Source: Chromobacterium vaccinii (lineage in GTDB: Bacteria > Pseudomonadota > Gammaproteobacteria > Burkholderiales > Chromobacteriaceae). Taken from it: a stretch of 64,000 nucleotides of DNA. Every line of letters begins with the position of its first letter. Within the stretch, counting starts at the first letter, position 1. Of the stretch, positions 26,202 through 35,457 are shown piece after piece. The stretch covers positions 57,056-121,055 of the forward strand of contig NZ_JZJL01000009.1 of the NCBI RefSeq assembly GCF_000971335.1. Direction: 5' to 3'. The position numbers were made by a program, and so were the translations under genes. The notes under the pieces are model-generated. The model saw only the letters and a program-made list of their open reading frames with translations. It was not told the DNA's origin and ran no database searches.

Positions 26202-26767
26202 TGTAAAGATGCTTCTGACCCAACAGATATTACACAATGGGCAACCTATATTAGCACAAACCGATTAATAAAAATTTCAATGGAACAACACAATCAAAAA
26301 CTATCTTTTCACCGCTGGCCACCACCAGAAAACCTCTTGTCAGAGCGGCCCGCTTGTGAAAATTAACGAGTAACACAATGCCATCTCTCCCGGAAAAATA
26401 CCAGTAAGGCCTCTATACGCAACAAAATGGTGGGCAAACATTAGCATTCAGGCTTGTCAAAACCAAGATGTGCCGCCTCAAATCATTTAGCGAAAAAATA
26501 GCGCCACACTTTTACTATTAAAATAACAGAGTTACCCATACACAACTATTTTAATTTCTTTCAGCAATGTAACTCTGCACATGATAATGTGTCGCACAAA
26601 CCATTGGAAAATTATTCCATTTTGGCATTGACTACTAATTATAAATCGCTATGATTTACCAGCTCTCATTCAGAATGGTAGCAATTCCAACCTCATCACT
26701 CTTAAATAGAATGGTAGTTCTTCATGAGAAAACCTAACCAGCCTTACAAGATATTTTCCTGGCAGGA
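26202..26767 (+). other. A+T-rich 566-base gap before kpsC with promoter and repeats
   Basis: No ORF of note is present on either strand. It holds a good promoter (26628-26655) and two copies of AGAATGGTAG (26672-26681 and 26708-26717), and its composition matches the two preceding genes. It may be the remains of deleted capsule-specific genes, though no protein-like remnant could be read. Confidence 0.5.
26628..26655 (+). promoter_or_regulatory. Predicted sigma-70 promoter for kpsC-kpsS
   Basis: TTGACT (26628-26633) and TATGAT (26650-26655) are separated by 16 bases; each matches consensus at five of six positions. It lies about 110 bases before kpsC, so kpsC-kpsS can be transcribed independently of the upstream export genes. 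Confidence 0.65.
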
Positions 26768-28834
26768 ATGTATCTCAATATTGGACAGGCTGATAAAGTG
26801 ATCGCCATTTTGTCCTCAGGTATTGCTCGCATCCCGTACCTAGCAGCCCTTCTCGGCTCGCCAGTACGGCGCATTCATAACCACTTGGCATTTAATATAA
26901 CCACGCTAACCGCAGTAGCCGGTTGGGGCTTACGGCCATCATCCCTACGTGCGCGAATATTCTCCCGTACGCACTCGCTACCCTATTGGTCGCTGGAAGA
27001 CGGTTTTCTCCGTTCCTTGGGATTAGCCGTGTATGGCACATCACCATTATCCATCGTCCAGGACGACATCGGCATCTATTACGATGCCAACCATCCTTCT
27101 CGACTGGAAAAAATGCTGAACACCGACTCATTATCGGATGAGTCAATACGGAATGCCGCCAATGGCTTAGCCTGGATCAAGCGATACCGCTTGTCCAAAT
27201 ACAACCATGCACCGGCTGCAGAGTTGCCGCTACGTACAGGACGAACGCGCGTACTGGTACTGGATCAGACTGAAGGCGATATATCAGTTCAGTTAGGTGG
27301 CGCGGATGCTCAGGCCTTTCAAACAATGCTTGCAGCCGCCTGCAATGAGCATCCTGATGCTGAAATATGGGTGAAAACCCATCCCGATGTAGTAGCGCGC
27401 AAGAAGCGAGGCTATTTGCCTCAGGCTCCAGAGGGTATACGGCTACTGTCAGAAGACATCTGCCCGCAATCGCTGTTGTCCCAAGTCGACATCGTCTATA
27501 CCGCCACCTCCCACATGGGTTTCGAAGCCTTGATCGCAGGCTGCAAAGTAGTGTGCTTTGGCATGCCCTGGTATGCCGGCTGGGGATTGACCGACGACCG
27601 CCATCCCGACATGCCCAAGCTGAGCGAGCGGCGCCAGCGGCGCTGCACGCTGGAAGAGCTGTTCCACGCAGCCTATCTGCAATACGCCCGTTACATTCAT
27701 CCGGAGACCGGCGAGCCAGGCACCTTCTTTGACGTTGCAGAATGGATTCGACAGAACCGGGAACTACGGGAACAGACCAGCGGGACGCTCTGGTGCGTGG
27801 GCATGAGCTTGTGGAAGCGGGCAGCTGTCTGGCCCTTTCTCAAGACGCCGGACAACCGCCTGCGTTTCATTTCCAGACTAGACAAGCTGCCCGCCGCCTT
27901 GCCGCCGGACAGCAAACTGGTGGTTTGGGGCATGCGGCCGGATATCGCCGAATGGGCGGCGCAGCGCGGCCTGCCCTTGCTCAGAATGGAGGATGGCTTT
28001 CTGCGCTCGGTCGGTCTCGGCTCCAACTTGATGCCTCCGATGTCGCTGGTGGTGGACCGCGGCGGCCTGTACTACTCACCGCATTCCGGCTCAGACCTTG
28101 AGCGCTTGCTCAACACGCTGCAGCTTGATGATTGGCAAACCGCGCGCGCAGCGCGGCTCAGGCAGCAGTTGGTCGAGTTGAAGCTCAGCAAGTACAACGT
28201 GGGAGGCGGTTTCCAGCTTCCCGCGGAAGCCGCGGGCAAAACCGTAGTGCTGGTGCCGGGACAGGTGGAAGACGACGCCTCGATCCGCGAAGCCTCGCTG
28301 GAGATACGCTGCAACCTTGAGCTACTGCGTGAGGCCCGGCAACTTCGCCCGGATGCCTGGCTGATCTACAAACCGCATCCTGACGTCGTATCCGGCAACC
28401 GCCAAGGCGCGGTCCCTGCCAGCGAGCTAGCCCGACTGGCCGATCAGGTCGCCACGGGAGCAGACATTGCCGACTGCCTGGCGGCGGCAGATGAGATCCA
28501 TACCATGACCTCTCAAGCAGGATTCGAAGCCTTGCTTCAGGGCAAAAGAGTTCACTGCCACGGCAGTCCGTTCTATGCAGGATGGGGCCTGACCGTTGAC
28601 CGGCTGCCGCTCCCGCACCGCCAGCGCCGGCTGACTTTGGACCAGTTGGTCTACGGCGCGTTGATCGCCTACCCCCGCTATACGATTCCCGGTCACGATG
28701 GCTTCGCCCGCGTGGAAGTGGTTGTGGAATATTTGCGTCGGCAAAAAGCCCGCGACCATGCAAACTATGTCTCAACCCGCTGGCTGGCCCGTCAATGGCG
28801 CAAAGCGCGCGGCTTGCTGCGCACCCTTCGCTGA
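26768..28834 (+). CDS. kpsC: Capsule beta-Kdo transferase KpsC
   Basis: A 688-residue protein of two tandem Kdo-transferase domains that extend the poly-Kdo linker on phosphatidylglycerol. Each half repeats the same motifs: LEDGFLRSLGL / MEDGFLRSVGLGS, LSKYN, WVKTHPDV / IYKPHPDV, SQAGFEALLQGKRV and FYAGWGLT. The ATG at 26768 has AGGA only two bases away. A GTG at 26798 would give the usual IAILSSGIARIP start, so the true start is uncertain by ten codons. The first ~500 bases are more A+T-rich than the rest, as if the recombination boundary of the capsule cassette lies inside the gene. Confidence 0.95.
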   Translation: MYLNIGQADKVIAILSSGIARIPYLAALLGSPVRRIHNHLAFNITTLTAVAGWGLRPSSLRARIFSRTHSLPYWSLEDGFLRSLGLAVYGTSPLSIVQDDIGIYYDANHPSRLEKMLNTDSLSDESIRNAANGLAWIKRYRLSKYNHAPAAELPLRTGRTRVLVLDQTEGDISVQLGGADAQAFQTMLAAACNEHPDAEIWVKTHPDVVARKKRGYLPQAPEGIRLLSEDICPQSLLSQVDIVYTATSHMGFEALIAGCKVVCFGMPWYAGWGLTDDRHPDMPKLSERRQRRCTLEELFHAAYLQYARYIHPETGEPGTFFDVAEWIRQNRELREQTSGTLWCVGMSLWKRAAVWPFLKTPDNRLRFISRLDKLPAALPPDSKLVVWGMRPDIAEWAAQRGLPLLRMEDGFLRSVGLGSNLMPPMSLVVDRGGLYYSPHSGSDLERLLNTLQLDDWQTARAARLRQQLVELKLSKYNVGGGFQLPAEAAGKTVVLVPGQVEDDASIREASLEIRCNLELLREARQLRPDAWLIYKPHPDVVSGNRQGAVPASELARLADQVATGADIADCLAAADEIHTMTSQAGFEALLQGKRVHCHGSPFYAGWGLTVDRLPLPHRQRRLTLDQLVYGALIAYPRYTIPGHDGFARVEVVVEYLRRQKARDHANYVSTRWLARQWRKARGLLRTLR

Positions 28835-28855
28835 CCATAAAACATCAAAAGAACC

Positions 28856-30178
28856 ATGCTTGCCGCCCAACCTTTGCTCAGACACCGCCGGCTGCTGCTG
28901 CTGCAGGGGCCGATGGGGCCCTTCTTCAATGCCCTGTCCGATTGGCTACGCGACAATGGCGTCGCCGTCCACAAGATCAATTTCAACGGCGGCGACAGGC
29001 TCTATCATCGCCGCCTGCCTAGCACCGACTACGATGGCCGACTGGAAGACTTCGCGGCCTGGCTGACCTTGTTTCTACGAGACAAGCAAATCGACGGCGT
29101 GGTCTGCTTTGGCGACTGCCGCCGCTATCATCGCATCGCCGCCGAGCTTTGCCGAGACCGGAAACTGGCTTTCTATGCCTTTGAGGAAGGTTATCTGCGT
29201 CCAGACTATGTCACCCTTGAGTCCGGTGGCGTCAACGCTTATTCGAAATTGGCAGACGATCCGGCCGCTATTCTGAAGCATGAGTCCAGCGACTCCCCGG
29301 CACCCCGGCCAACTCAGCCATCATTCCGCAGGATGGCGTACACCGCCATCAGTTATTACGCTGCTGGCTGGCTATGGAGACGGCGATATCCTCATTACCA
29401 GCACCACAAGGATTTCTCCCCGTTCCGCGAATGCGCGCTATGGCTGCGTTCCGGCTGGCGCAAGCAGTGTTATCGGCTAAGCGAGCGCGCCATCACCCGG
29501 CGCGTGCTGTCCGGCCCGGGCCAAGGCTATTACCTGACGGCATTGCAGGTCTTCAACGACAGCCAGATTCTGAATCACAGCCACTATGAAGACGTGACGG
29601 ATTTCATCGACGACGTCATTTCATCCTTCGCGCGCCACGCCCCCTCGGATCGGCATCTGGTGCTGAAACACCACCCTATGGACCGCGGCCACCGCAATTA
29701 CCGTCATTTGATCGAAGGCTTAGCGCAGAAAGCCGGCATCGCCGACAGGGTACATTACCTGCACGACGCGCATCTGCCTTCCTTGTTGAAGCAGAGCCTG
29801 GGCGTGGTCACCGTCAACAGTACCGTCGGCTTGTCCGCTCTGCACCACGGCAAGCCTCTGGCGGTCATGGGGCGCGCGCTGTATGACATGGAGGGGCTGA
29901 CTTTCCAACATGGGCTGGATCGTTTCTGGCGAGAGTGTCAACCGCCGCAACGAGAGTTGTATGGCAAGCTGCGCTCCTATCTGATCAGACACACCCAGCT
30001 CAACGGCGCTTTTTTCGGCGAATCGCACTGGCTGCCTCGCCAAACACGCCCGCGTTCTTTCACATCTGCCTTTGCGCCCCTATTGCTCTCTCTGACAACG
30101 GTTTTCCTTATTGAGCTGGACGAGGCTGCAGAAATCACTGCTCTGTGGGAATGGCTAGGCCGTCTGTGGCCAACCTAA
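28856..30178 (+). CDS. kpsS: Capsule Kdo transferase KpsS
   Basis: A 440-residue enzyme adding the first Kdo to lysophosphatidylglycerol, the primer of group 2 capsules. Visible motifs are LLLQGPMGPFFNAL (about 13-26), VVCFGDCRRYH, FEEGYLRPDYVTLE, HLVLKHHPMDRGHRNY and TVNSTVGLSALHHGKPLAVM. These match the family pattern of a GT-B fold related to each half of KpsC. It follows kpsC by 21 bases and appears to be the last capsule gene. Confidence 0.95.
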   Translation: MLAAQPLLRHRRLLLLQGPMGPFFNALSDWLRDNGVAVHKINFNGGDRLYHRRLPSTDYDGRLEDFAAWLTLFLRDKQIDGVVCFGDCRRYHRIAAELCRDRKLAFYAFEEGYLRPDYVTLESGGVNAYSKLADDPAAILKHESSDSPAPRPTQPSFRRMAYTAISYYAAGWLWRRRYPHYQHHKDFSPFRECALWLRSGWRKQCYRLSERAITRRVLSGPGQGYYLTALQVFNDSQILNHSHYEDVTDFIDDVISSFARHAPSDRHLVLKHHPMDRGHRNYRHLIEGLAQKAGIADRVHYLHDAHLPSLLKQSLGVVTVNSTVGLSALHHGKPLAVMGRALYDMEGLTFQHGLDRFWRECQPPQRELYGKLRSYLIRHTQLNGAFFGESHWLPRQTRPRSFTSAFAPLLLSLTTVFLIELDEAAEITALWEWLGRLWPT

Positions 30179-30361
30179 AAACAGCGGGTAAAACACGATG
30201 CGTTGCCAAAACTTGAGCCAAAACCTCTCTGCAGGCAATAAGTCAAATTCGTCTTATGATTTAAAAATATATGTAAAAATAAAATTACATGCCAATTATT
30301 TACACAAATTGTGAATTTGATTACTGTCAGATGCCATAACCCACAATAATGGAGTGTCTAG

Positions 30362-30847
30362 ATGTCCGTTCGTTCCGCGTTGTTCGCCGCTCTGTTGCTC
30401 CCCGCTCTTCCGGCATTGGCCGACGTATCGCTGCTGGTCCCTTTCGCCTCCAAACATTACGGCTGCAATAGCCACAAGCACAATTGCGATTTCGAGCAGT
30501 TCAATCCCGGACTGGGCGCGGAGTGGTCGCCTCAGGAATATCCATGGGGCCGGCCCATTGTTCGCGGCGCCGTTTATCGCGACTCCGCTAAAAAAACCGC
30601 GTACTACGCTGCCGCCGGGTGGCGCAAGGATTTCAACGTGGCAGGTGACTTCAAGATGGGGCTGGGCATCTACGGCGGCTATCTAAACGGTTCCGACCAC
30701 AATGGCTTCGCTGCCCTGCCCTTTGTATCGGTAGGCTACAAGAAATTGTCGTTCGAAGTCGGGTACGGCGACTCCAAGCTAGGCCACCACAAGCACAAGG
30801 AAAATGTGGACCATGTGCTGACATTCAACGCCCGCTACGATTTCTAA
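30362..30847 (+). CDS. Small secreted beta-rich protein, probable outer-membrane beta-barrel
   Basis: A 161-residue protein with a clear signal peptide (MSVRSALFAALLLPALPALA) and a GGAG ribosome site. The mature ~141 residues contain alternating strands with aromatic girdles (YYAAAGWRKDF, MGLGIYGGYLNG, FVSVGYKKLSFEVGYGDSKLG) and end in Phe (RYDF), the outer-membrane targeting signal. Size fits an eight-strand barrel like PagP or PagL, but their catalytic motifs are not evident. Function is unknown. It lies alone between kpsS and galE, followed by a strong terminator. Confidence 0.65.
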   Translation: MSVRSALFAALLLPALPALADVSLLVPFASKHYGCNSHKHNCDFEQFNPGLGAEWSPQEYPWGRPIVRGAVYRDSAKKTAYYAAAGWRKDFNVAGDFKMGLGIYGGYLNGSDHNGFAALPFVSVGYKKLSFEVGYGDSKLGHHKHKENVDHVLTFNARYDF

Positions 30848-30860
30848 GCTATATCAGCAT

Positions 30861-30892
30861 AAAAAATGGTCCGGCATTGCCGGACCATTTTC
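30861..30892. terminator. Bidirectional terminator between the barrel gene and galE
   Basis: An 11-bp stem (AATGGTCCGGC / GCCGGACCATT) with a three-base loop is flanked by A residues on the left and TTTTCATTTA on the right. It serves convergent transcripts from both sides. Confidence 0.85.
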
Positions 30893-30894
30893 AT

Positions 30895-31899
30895 TTATGG
30901 AAAACCCGCCGGGTTCCGGCTCTGCCAGCGCCAGCTATCGCGGCACATTTCTTCCAGGCCCTTTTCAGCTCGCCAGCCCAGCAGGCGCTCGGCGGCGGCC
31001 GGGTTGGCCCAGCACTCTGCGATGTCGCCCGGGCGGCGCGCGACGATCTCGTGCGGCACGGCCACTTCATTGACGCGCTCGAAGGTCTTCACCATGTCGA
31101 GCACTGAATACCCCTTGCCCGTGCCCAGGTTCGCCGTCAACAAACCGGGTTGCCCGTGCAATGCCTGCACGGCCTTCACATGGCCGACGGCGAGGTCCAC
31201 CACATGGATGTAGTCGCGTACGCCGGTGCCGTCATGGGTAGGATAATCATTGCCGAATACCTTCAGGCAAGCTTGCTTGCCGCTGGCGACCTGGGTGATG
31301 AAAGGCATCAGATTATTCGGGATGCCGTTCGGGTCTTCTCCGATATCGCCGCTCTCGTGCGCGCCGATCGGATTGAAATAACGCAGCAACGCGATCCGCC
31401 ATTCCGGTTCCGCCTTGGCGAAATCGCGCAGCATGTCCTCGACGATCAGCTTGCTGCGGCCGTAAGGATTGGTCGCCGACAGCGGAAAATCCTCGGTGAT
31501 CGGCGTGCTGGCTGGATTGCCGTAAACGGTGGCGGAGGAGCTGAACACCAGCCGGTTCACGCCATGGCGCTTCATAGCGCGCAGCAGCGCCAGCGTGCCG
31601 CTGACATTGTTCTCGTAATACTCCAGCGGTTTGGCCACCGATTCGCCTACGGCCTTCAAACCCGCGAAATGGATCACCGCGTCGATGGGATGGCGGAACG
31701 CTTCATTCAGCGCCGCCTCGTCGCGGATATCGCCCTGGATGAAAGTCAGCGGCTTGCCGGCTAACGCCTGCACTCGCCTCAGCGCTTCTTCCTTGCTGTT
31801 GCAAAGATTGTCCAACACCACCAGCTCATGGCCGGCCTCCAATAATTTAACGCAAGTATGGCTGCCGATATAACCGGCGCCGCCAGTCACCAAGATCAT
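30895..31899 (-). CDS. galE: UDP-glucose 4-epimerase
   Basis: A 334-residue short-chain dehydrogenase-type epimerase interconverting UDP-glucose and UDP-galactose, sometimes also the N-acetyl forms. It has the NAD motif VTGGAGYIGSH (about 4-14), catalytic Ser/Tyr in SSSATVYG and NPYGRSK, and the C-terminal block NLGTGKGYSVLDMV. AGGAAG precedes the ATG. Nearness to the capsule locus suggests it may feed capsule or LPS synthesis, but it is on the opposite strand with its own control. Confidence 0.95.
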   Translation of the reverse strand: MILVTGGAGYIGSHTCVKLLEAGHELVVLDNLCNSKEEALRRVQALAGKPLTFIQGDIRDEAALNEAFRHPIDAVIHFAGLKAVGESVAKPLEYYENNVSGTLALLRAMKRHGVNRLVFSSSATVYGNPASTPITEDFPLSATNPYGRSKLIVEDMLRDFAKAEPEWRIALLRYFNPIGAHESGDIGEDPNGIPNNLMPFITQVASGKQACLKVFGNDYPTHDGTGVRDYIHVVDLAVGHVKAVQALHGQPGLLTANLGTGKGYSVLDMVKTFERVNEVAVPHEIVARRPGDIAECWANPAAAERLLGWRAEKGLEEMCRDSWRWQSRNPAGFP

Positions 31900-31960
31900 C
31901 GTTTCTTCCTATTTTTTGAGCGCGCCACCATTGTAGGGAAAGATAAAGAGCCCTGTCCAA

Positions 31961-31990
31961 AGCAAAACAGCGTCCGGATGGACGCTGTTT
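31961..31990 (-). terminator. Hairpin terminator downstream of purD
   Basis: A perfect 11-bp stem (AAACAGCGTCC / GGACGCTGTTT) with loop GGAT lies 19 bases past the purD stop and runs into TTTT on the minus strand. It separates purD from galE. Confidence 0.7.
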
Positions 31991-32008
31991 CATTGCCGAG
32001 CGGAGCGA

Positions 32009-33286
32009 TCAGTGCTTGCGCCCGATCGCCCGCGCGCCGATGTCGCGGCGGTACTGCTTGCCGGCAAACTCGATGGCATCGGCCAATTGGTAGGCCCTGC
32101 CCTGCGCCATCTTGACGCTGTCGCCCAGCCCCACCGCGCACAGCACGCGGCCGCCGCTGGCGCGCAGCTGATGCTGCTCGTCGAACGCGGTGCCGGCATG
32201 GAACACGATGCCGTCCTCGCTCTCGGCGGGGATGCCGTGGATAGCGTCGCCCTTGCGCGGCGCGTCAGGATAGCCGGCGGCGGCCAGCACCACCCCCAAG
32301 GCGACGCGGCGGTCCCACTCGGCTTCCACCTTGTCCAGCCTGCCGTTGACACCGGCGTCCAGCAACACGGTGAAGTCGGTTTTCAGGCGCGCCATGATGG
32401 GCTGGGTTTCCGGGTCGCCGAAGCGGCAGTTGAACTCGATCACCCTGGGGTGGCCCTCGTCGTCTATCATCAGCCCGGCGTACAGGAAGCCGGTATACGG
32501 ATGGCCGTCCTTCTTCATGCCCTGCACCACCGGCTGGATGATTTCGCGCATCACGCGGTTGTGCACCTCGGGCGTCACCACCGGCGCCGGGCTGTAAGCG
32601 CCCATGCCGCCGGTGTTCGGCCCCTGGTCGTGGTCCAGCAGCCGCTTGTGGTCCTGGCTGGTAGCCATCGGCAGCACATGCTCGCCGTCCACCATCACGA
32701 TGAAGCTGGCTTCCTCGCCCACCAGGAAATCCTCGATCACCACGCGGCTGCCGGCATCGCCCATCTTGTTGCCCAGCAGCATGTCGTCGATGGCCGCGTG
32801 CGCCTCGTCCAGCGTCATCGCCACCACCACGCCCTTGCCGGCGGCCAGGCCGTCGGCCTTGATCACGATGGGCGCGCCCTTGCCGTCGACGTAGCCATGC
32901 GCGGCCGCGGCGTCGGTGAAGGTCTGGTAGCCGGCGGTGGGAATGCCGTGGCTCTGCATGAAGGCCTTGGCGAAGTCCTTCGAACTTTCCAGCTGCGCGC
33001 AGTACTGCGTCGGGCCGAACACTTTCAGGCCCTCGTTGCGGAAGGCGTCCACCACGCCGGCGGCCAGCGGCGCCTCGGGGCCGACCACGGTCAGGTCGAT
33101 CTTCTCTTCCTTGGCGAAAGCCAGCCACTCGGCCACGCCGTTGGCCGGGATATTGGTCAGATTCGCGTCCTGCGCGGTGCCGGCGTTGCCCGGCGCGACA
33201 AAGACCTTGGACACGCGCTTGGACTTGCCAATGCGCCAGGCCAGCGCGTGCTCGCGGCCGCCGGAGCCGATCACGAGAACTTTCAT
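32009..33286 (-). CDS. purD: Phosphoribosylamine-glycine ligase (GAR synthetase)
   Basis: A 425-residue ATP-grasp enzyme of purine synthesis joining phosphoribosylamine and glycine. It has the N-terminal start MKVLVIGSGGREHALAW, the ATP-grasp core IVIKADGLAAGKGVVVA, the HKRLLDHDQGPNTGGMGAYS block and EFNCRFGDPETQ. GGAAAC precedes the ATG. It follows purH on the same strand with 131 bases between. Confidence 0.97.
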   Translation of the reverse strand: MKVLVIGSGGREHALAWRIGKSKRVSKVFVAPGNAGTAQDANLTNIPANGVAEWLAFAKEEKIDLTVVGPEAPLAAGVVDAFRNEGLKVFGPTQYCAQLESSKDFAKAFMQSHGIPTAGYQTFTDAAAAHGYVDGKGAPIVIKADGLAAGKGVVVAMTLDEAHAAIDDMLLGNKMGDAGSRVVIEDFLVGEEASFIVMVDGEHVLPMATSQDHKRLLDHDQGPNTGGMGAYSPAPVVTPEVHNRVMREIIQPVVQGMKKDGHPYTGFLYAGLMIDDEGHPRVIEFNCRFGDPETQPIMARLKTDFTVLLDAGVNGRLDKVEAEWDRRVALGVVLAAAGYPDAPRKGDAIHGIPAESEDGIVFHAGTAFDEQHQLRASGGRVLCAVGLGDSVKMAQGRAYQLADAIEFAGKQYRRDIGARAIGRKH

Positions 33287-33309
33287 CGGGTTTCCATTCT
33301 ATTGTGTGG

Positions 33310-33332
33310 GGCGGCGGCCCTAAGCCGCCGCC
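33310..33332 (-). other. Stable hairpin in the purH-purD intergenic region
   Basis: A perfect 9-bp G+C stem (GGCGGCGGC / GCCGCCGCC) with a five-base loop has no U-tract on either side. It may be an mRNA-stability or processing element in a purH-purD transcript, or a weak pause site just before purD. Confidence 0.35.
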
Positions 33333-33417
33333 TGTTGGCGCCTACCTGAATAGCATAGCGCCAAGTCGGTTTCATTACCGCCGTTTCCGTCGGGACGCGG
33401 CGGCTTGCCGGCTGTTG

Positions 33418-34995
33418 TCAGTGGCGGAAATGGCGCACGCCAGTCAGCACCAGCGCGATGCCGTGCTCGTCGGCGGCGGCGAACACTTCTTCGTCGCGCA
33501 TCGAGCCGCCCGGCTGGATGATGGCCTTGATGCCCTGCTCGGCGATGACGTCGATGCCATCGCGGAACGGGAAGAAGGCGTCGGACGCCGCCACCGCGCC
33601 GGCCAGGCTCAAACCGGCGTCCTGCGCCTTGCGCGCGGCGATGCGGGTGGAGTCGACGCGACTCATCTGGCCGGCGCCGATGCCGGCGGTCTGGCCATCC
33701 TTGCAGAACACGATGGCGTTGGACTTGACGTACTTGGCCACGCGCCAGGCGAACAGCAGGTCCGACATTTCCTTCGGCGTCGGCTGGCGCTTGCTGACCA
33801 CACGCAGCTCGTCCAGGCCGACGTTGCGGATGTCTGGCGTCTGCACCAGCACGCCGCCGCCGACGCGCTTCAGCTCGAAACGGTTGGCGCCGACCTGCAG
33901 CGGAATCTCCAGCACGCGCACGTTCTTCTTGGCGGCGATGATGGCCTTGGCTTCCTCGGTGAAGGACGGCGCGATCAGCACTTCCAGGAACTGGCCGGTC
34001 ACGGCCTCCACCGTCGCCGCGTCCACCGGGCGGTTGAAGGCGATGATGCCGCCGAAGGCGCTGGTGGTGTCGGTGGCGAAGGCCAGCTTGTAAGCGGCCA
34101 GCGTGTCCGGGCCGACCGCCACGCCGCAGGGATTGGCGTGCTTGACGATGACGCAGGCGGTATCGTCGAAGGTCTTCACCGCCTCCCAGGCGGCGTCGGC
34201 GTCGGCGATATTGTTGTACGACAGTTCCTTGCCCTGCAGCTGCTGATAGTGGGCGATGCTGCCTGCAGCTGGGTCCAGATCGCGGTAGAAGGCGGCGGCC
34301 TGGTGCGGGTTTTCGCCGTAGCGCATGTCCTGCACCTTGATGAACTGGGCGTTCAGGCGGTTCGGGAAGGCGACGCGCTCGGGCTTGCCCGCCACCACGC
34401 CGTCGGCCAGGCTGGTCAGGTAGTTGGAAATCGCGCCGTCATAGGCGGCGGTGTGGGTGAAGGCCTTCTTGGCCAGCTCGAAACGGGTGGCCTTGGCCAG
34501 TTTGCCGCCGTTGGCCTTAAGCTCGCCCACCAGCGCCGGGTAGTCGGCGCTGTCGGTGACGATGGCGACGTGGGCCCAGTTCTTGGCCGCAGAGCGCACC
34601 ATGGTCGGGCCGCCGATGTCGATGTTCTCGATCGCGTCCTCCAGCGAACAGTCCGGATTGGCGATGGTGGCCTCGAACGGATAGAGATTGACGCAGACCA
34701 GGTCGATATTGCCGATGCCGTACTCGGCCATGGTCGCCACATGCTCGGGCAGGTCGCGCCGGCCCAGGATGCCGCCGTGCACCTTGGGATGCAGCGTCTT
34801 GACGCGGCCGTCCAGCATTTCCGGGAAGCCGGTGTAATCGGACACTTCGGTCACCGGCAGGCCGGCTTCCAGCAGCAGCTTGGCGGTGCCGCCGGTGGAC
34901 AGGATGTGCACGCCCAGGGCGGACAGCTCCCTGGCGAATTCCAGCACGCCGCTCTTGTCGGACACGCTGATCAGCGCTCGTTCGATCTTGGTCAT
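33418..34995 (-). CDS. purH: Bifunctional AICAR formyltransferase/IMP cyclohydrolase
   Basis: A 525-residue enzyme for the last two steps of IMP synthesis. An MGS-like cyclohydrolase domain spans about 1-195 ([44 protein letters not shown]). The AICAR transformylase domain follows (about 200-525), with [39 protein letters not shown] and [14 protein letters not shown]. Length is normal and the ATG at 34995 is clear. Fis and DusB genes lie upstream on the same strand but are separated by a terminator. Confidence 0.97.
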   Translation of the reverse strand: MTKIERALISVSDKSGVLEFARELSALGVHILSTGGTAKLLLEAGLPVTEVSDYTGFPEMLDGRVKTLHPKVHGGILGRRDLPEHVATMAEYGIGNIDLVCVNLYPFEATIANPDCSLEDAIENIDIGGPTMVRSAAKNWAHVAIVTDSADYPALVGELKANGGKLAKATRFELAKKAFTHTAAYDGAISNYLTSLADGVVAGKPERVAFPNRLNAQFIKVQDMRYGENPHQAAAFYRDLDPAAGSIAHYQQLQGKELSYNNIADADAAWEAVKTFDDTACVIVKHANPCGVAVGPDTLAAYKLAFATDTTSAFGGIIAFNRPVDAATVEAVTGQFLEVLIAPSFTEEAKAIIAAKKNVRVLEIPLQVGANRFELKRVGGGVLVQTPDIRNVGLDELRVVSKRQPTPKEMSDLLFAWRVAKYVKSNAIVFCKDGQTAGIGAGQMSRVDSTRIAARKAQDAGLSLAGAVAASDAFFPFRDGIDVIAEQGIKAIIQPGGSMRDEEVFAAADEHGIALVLTGVRHFRH

Positions 34996-35132
34996 GTTTC
35001 TCTATCGCTTTGGCTATGGATGAACACAATAAAAACCCGGCCCAGGCCGCCGACGACGCGCATCGGCGAGATTTCAACTTTAGCAATCGGCAGCCTGTCC
35101 ATCGAATCCCCGCCTCCCGCCGCGCGGGAGGG

Positions 35133-35172
35133 GCAAAAAAAACCGGCCACCCTGTTACGGTGTGGCCGGTTA
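35133..35172 (-). terminator. Terminator downstream of fis
   Basis: A stem of AACCGGCCAC with GTGGCCGGTT, close to the fis stop codon, runs into eight T residues on the minus strand. It ends the dusB-fis transcript. Confidence 0.85.
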
Positions 35173-35175
35173 TCT

Positions 35176-35412
35176 TCAAATCAAATCATACGACTTCATC
35201 TTCTTGCGCAGCGTGTTGCGGTTCAATCCCAGCAACTCCGCCGCTCGCGTCTGGTTGCCCTGGGTGTGTATCAGCACCACCTCCAGCAGCGGCTTCTCGA
35301 CACAGGCGAGCACCATGTCGTAGATCGCCGACGGCGCCTCGCCGTCCAGGTCGCGAAAGTATTGCTCCATCGCCAGCCGCACCGACTGCGATATGTGATC
35401 GTTGTTTTGCAT
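35176..35412 (-). CDS. fis: DNA-binding protein Fis
   Basis: A 78-residue nucleoid-associated protein. The C-terminal helix-turn-helix GNQTRAAELLGLNRNTLRKK (about 53-72) is diagnostic, and it is preceded by the dimer-forming helices. The ATG at 35412 (MQNNDHISQSVR) gives the usual betaproteobacterial length; a GTG 11 codons upstream is possible. It lies 45 bases after dusB, the conserved dusB-fis operon known from enterobacteria and others. In that operon expression is set by the dusB promoter and growth phase. Confidence 0.93.
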   Translation of the reverse strand: MQNNDHISQSVRLAMEQYFRDLDGEAPSAIYDMVLACVEKPLLEVVLIHTQGNQTRAAELLGLNRNTLRKKMKSYDLI

Positions 35413-35457
35413 CTTGTTATTGGTATCCAGAAGTCGGGTCCCCACCAGGCCGCGGCG

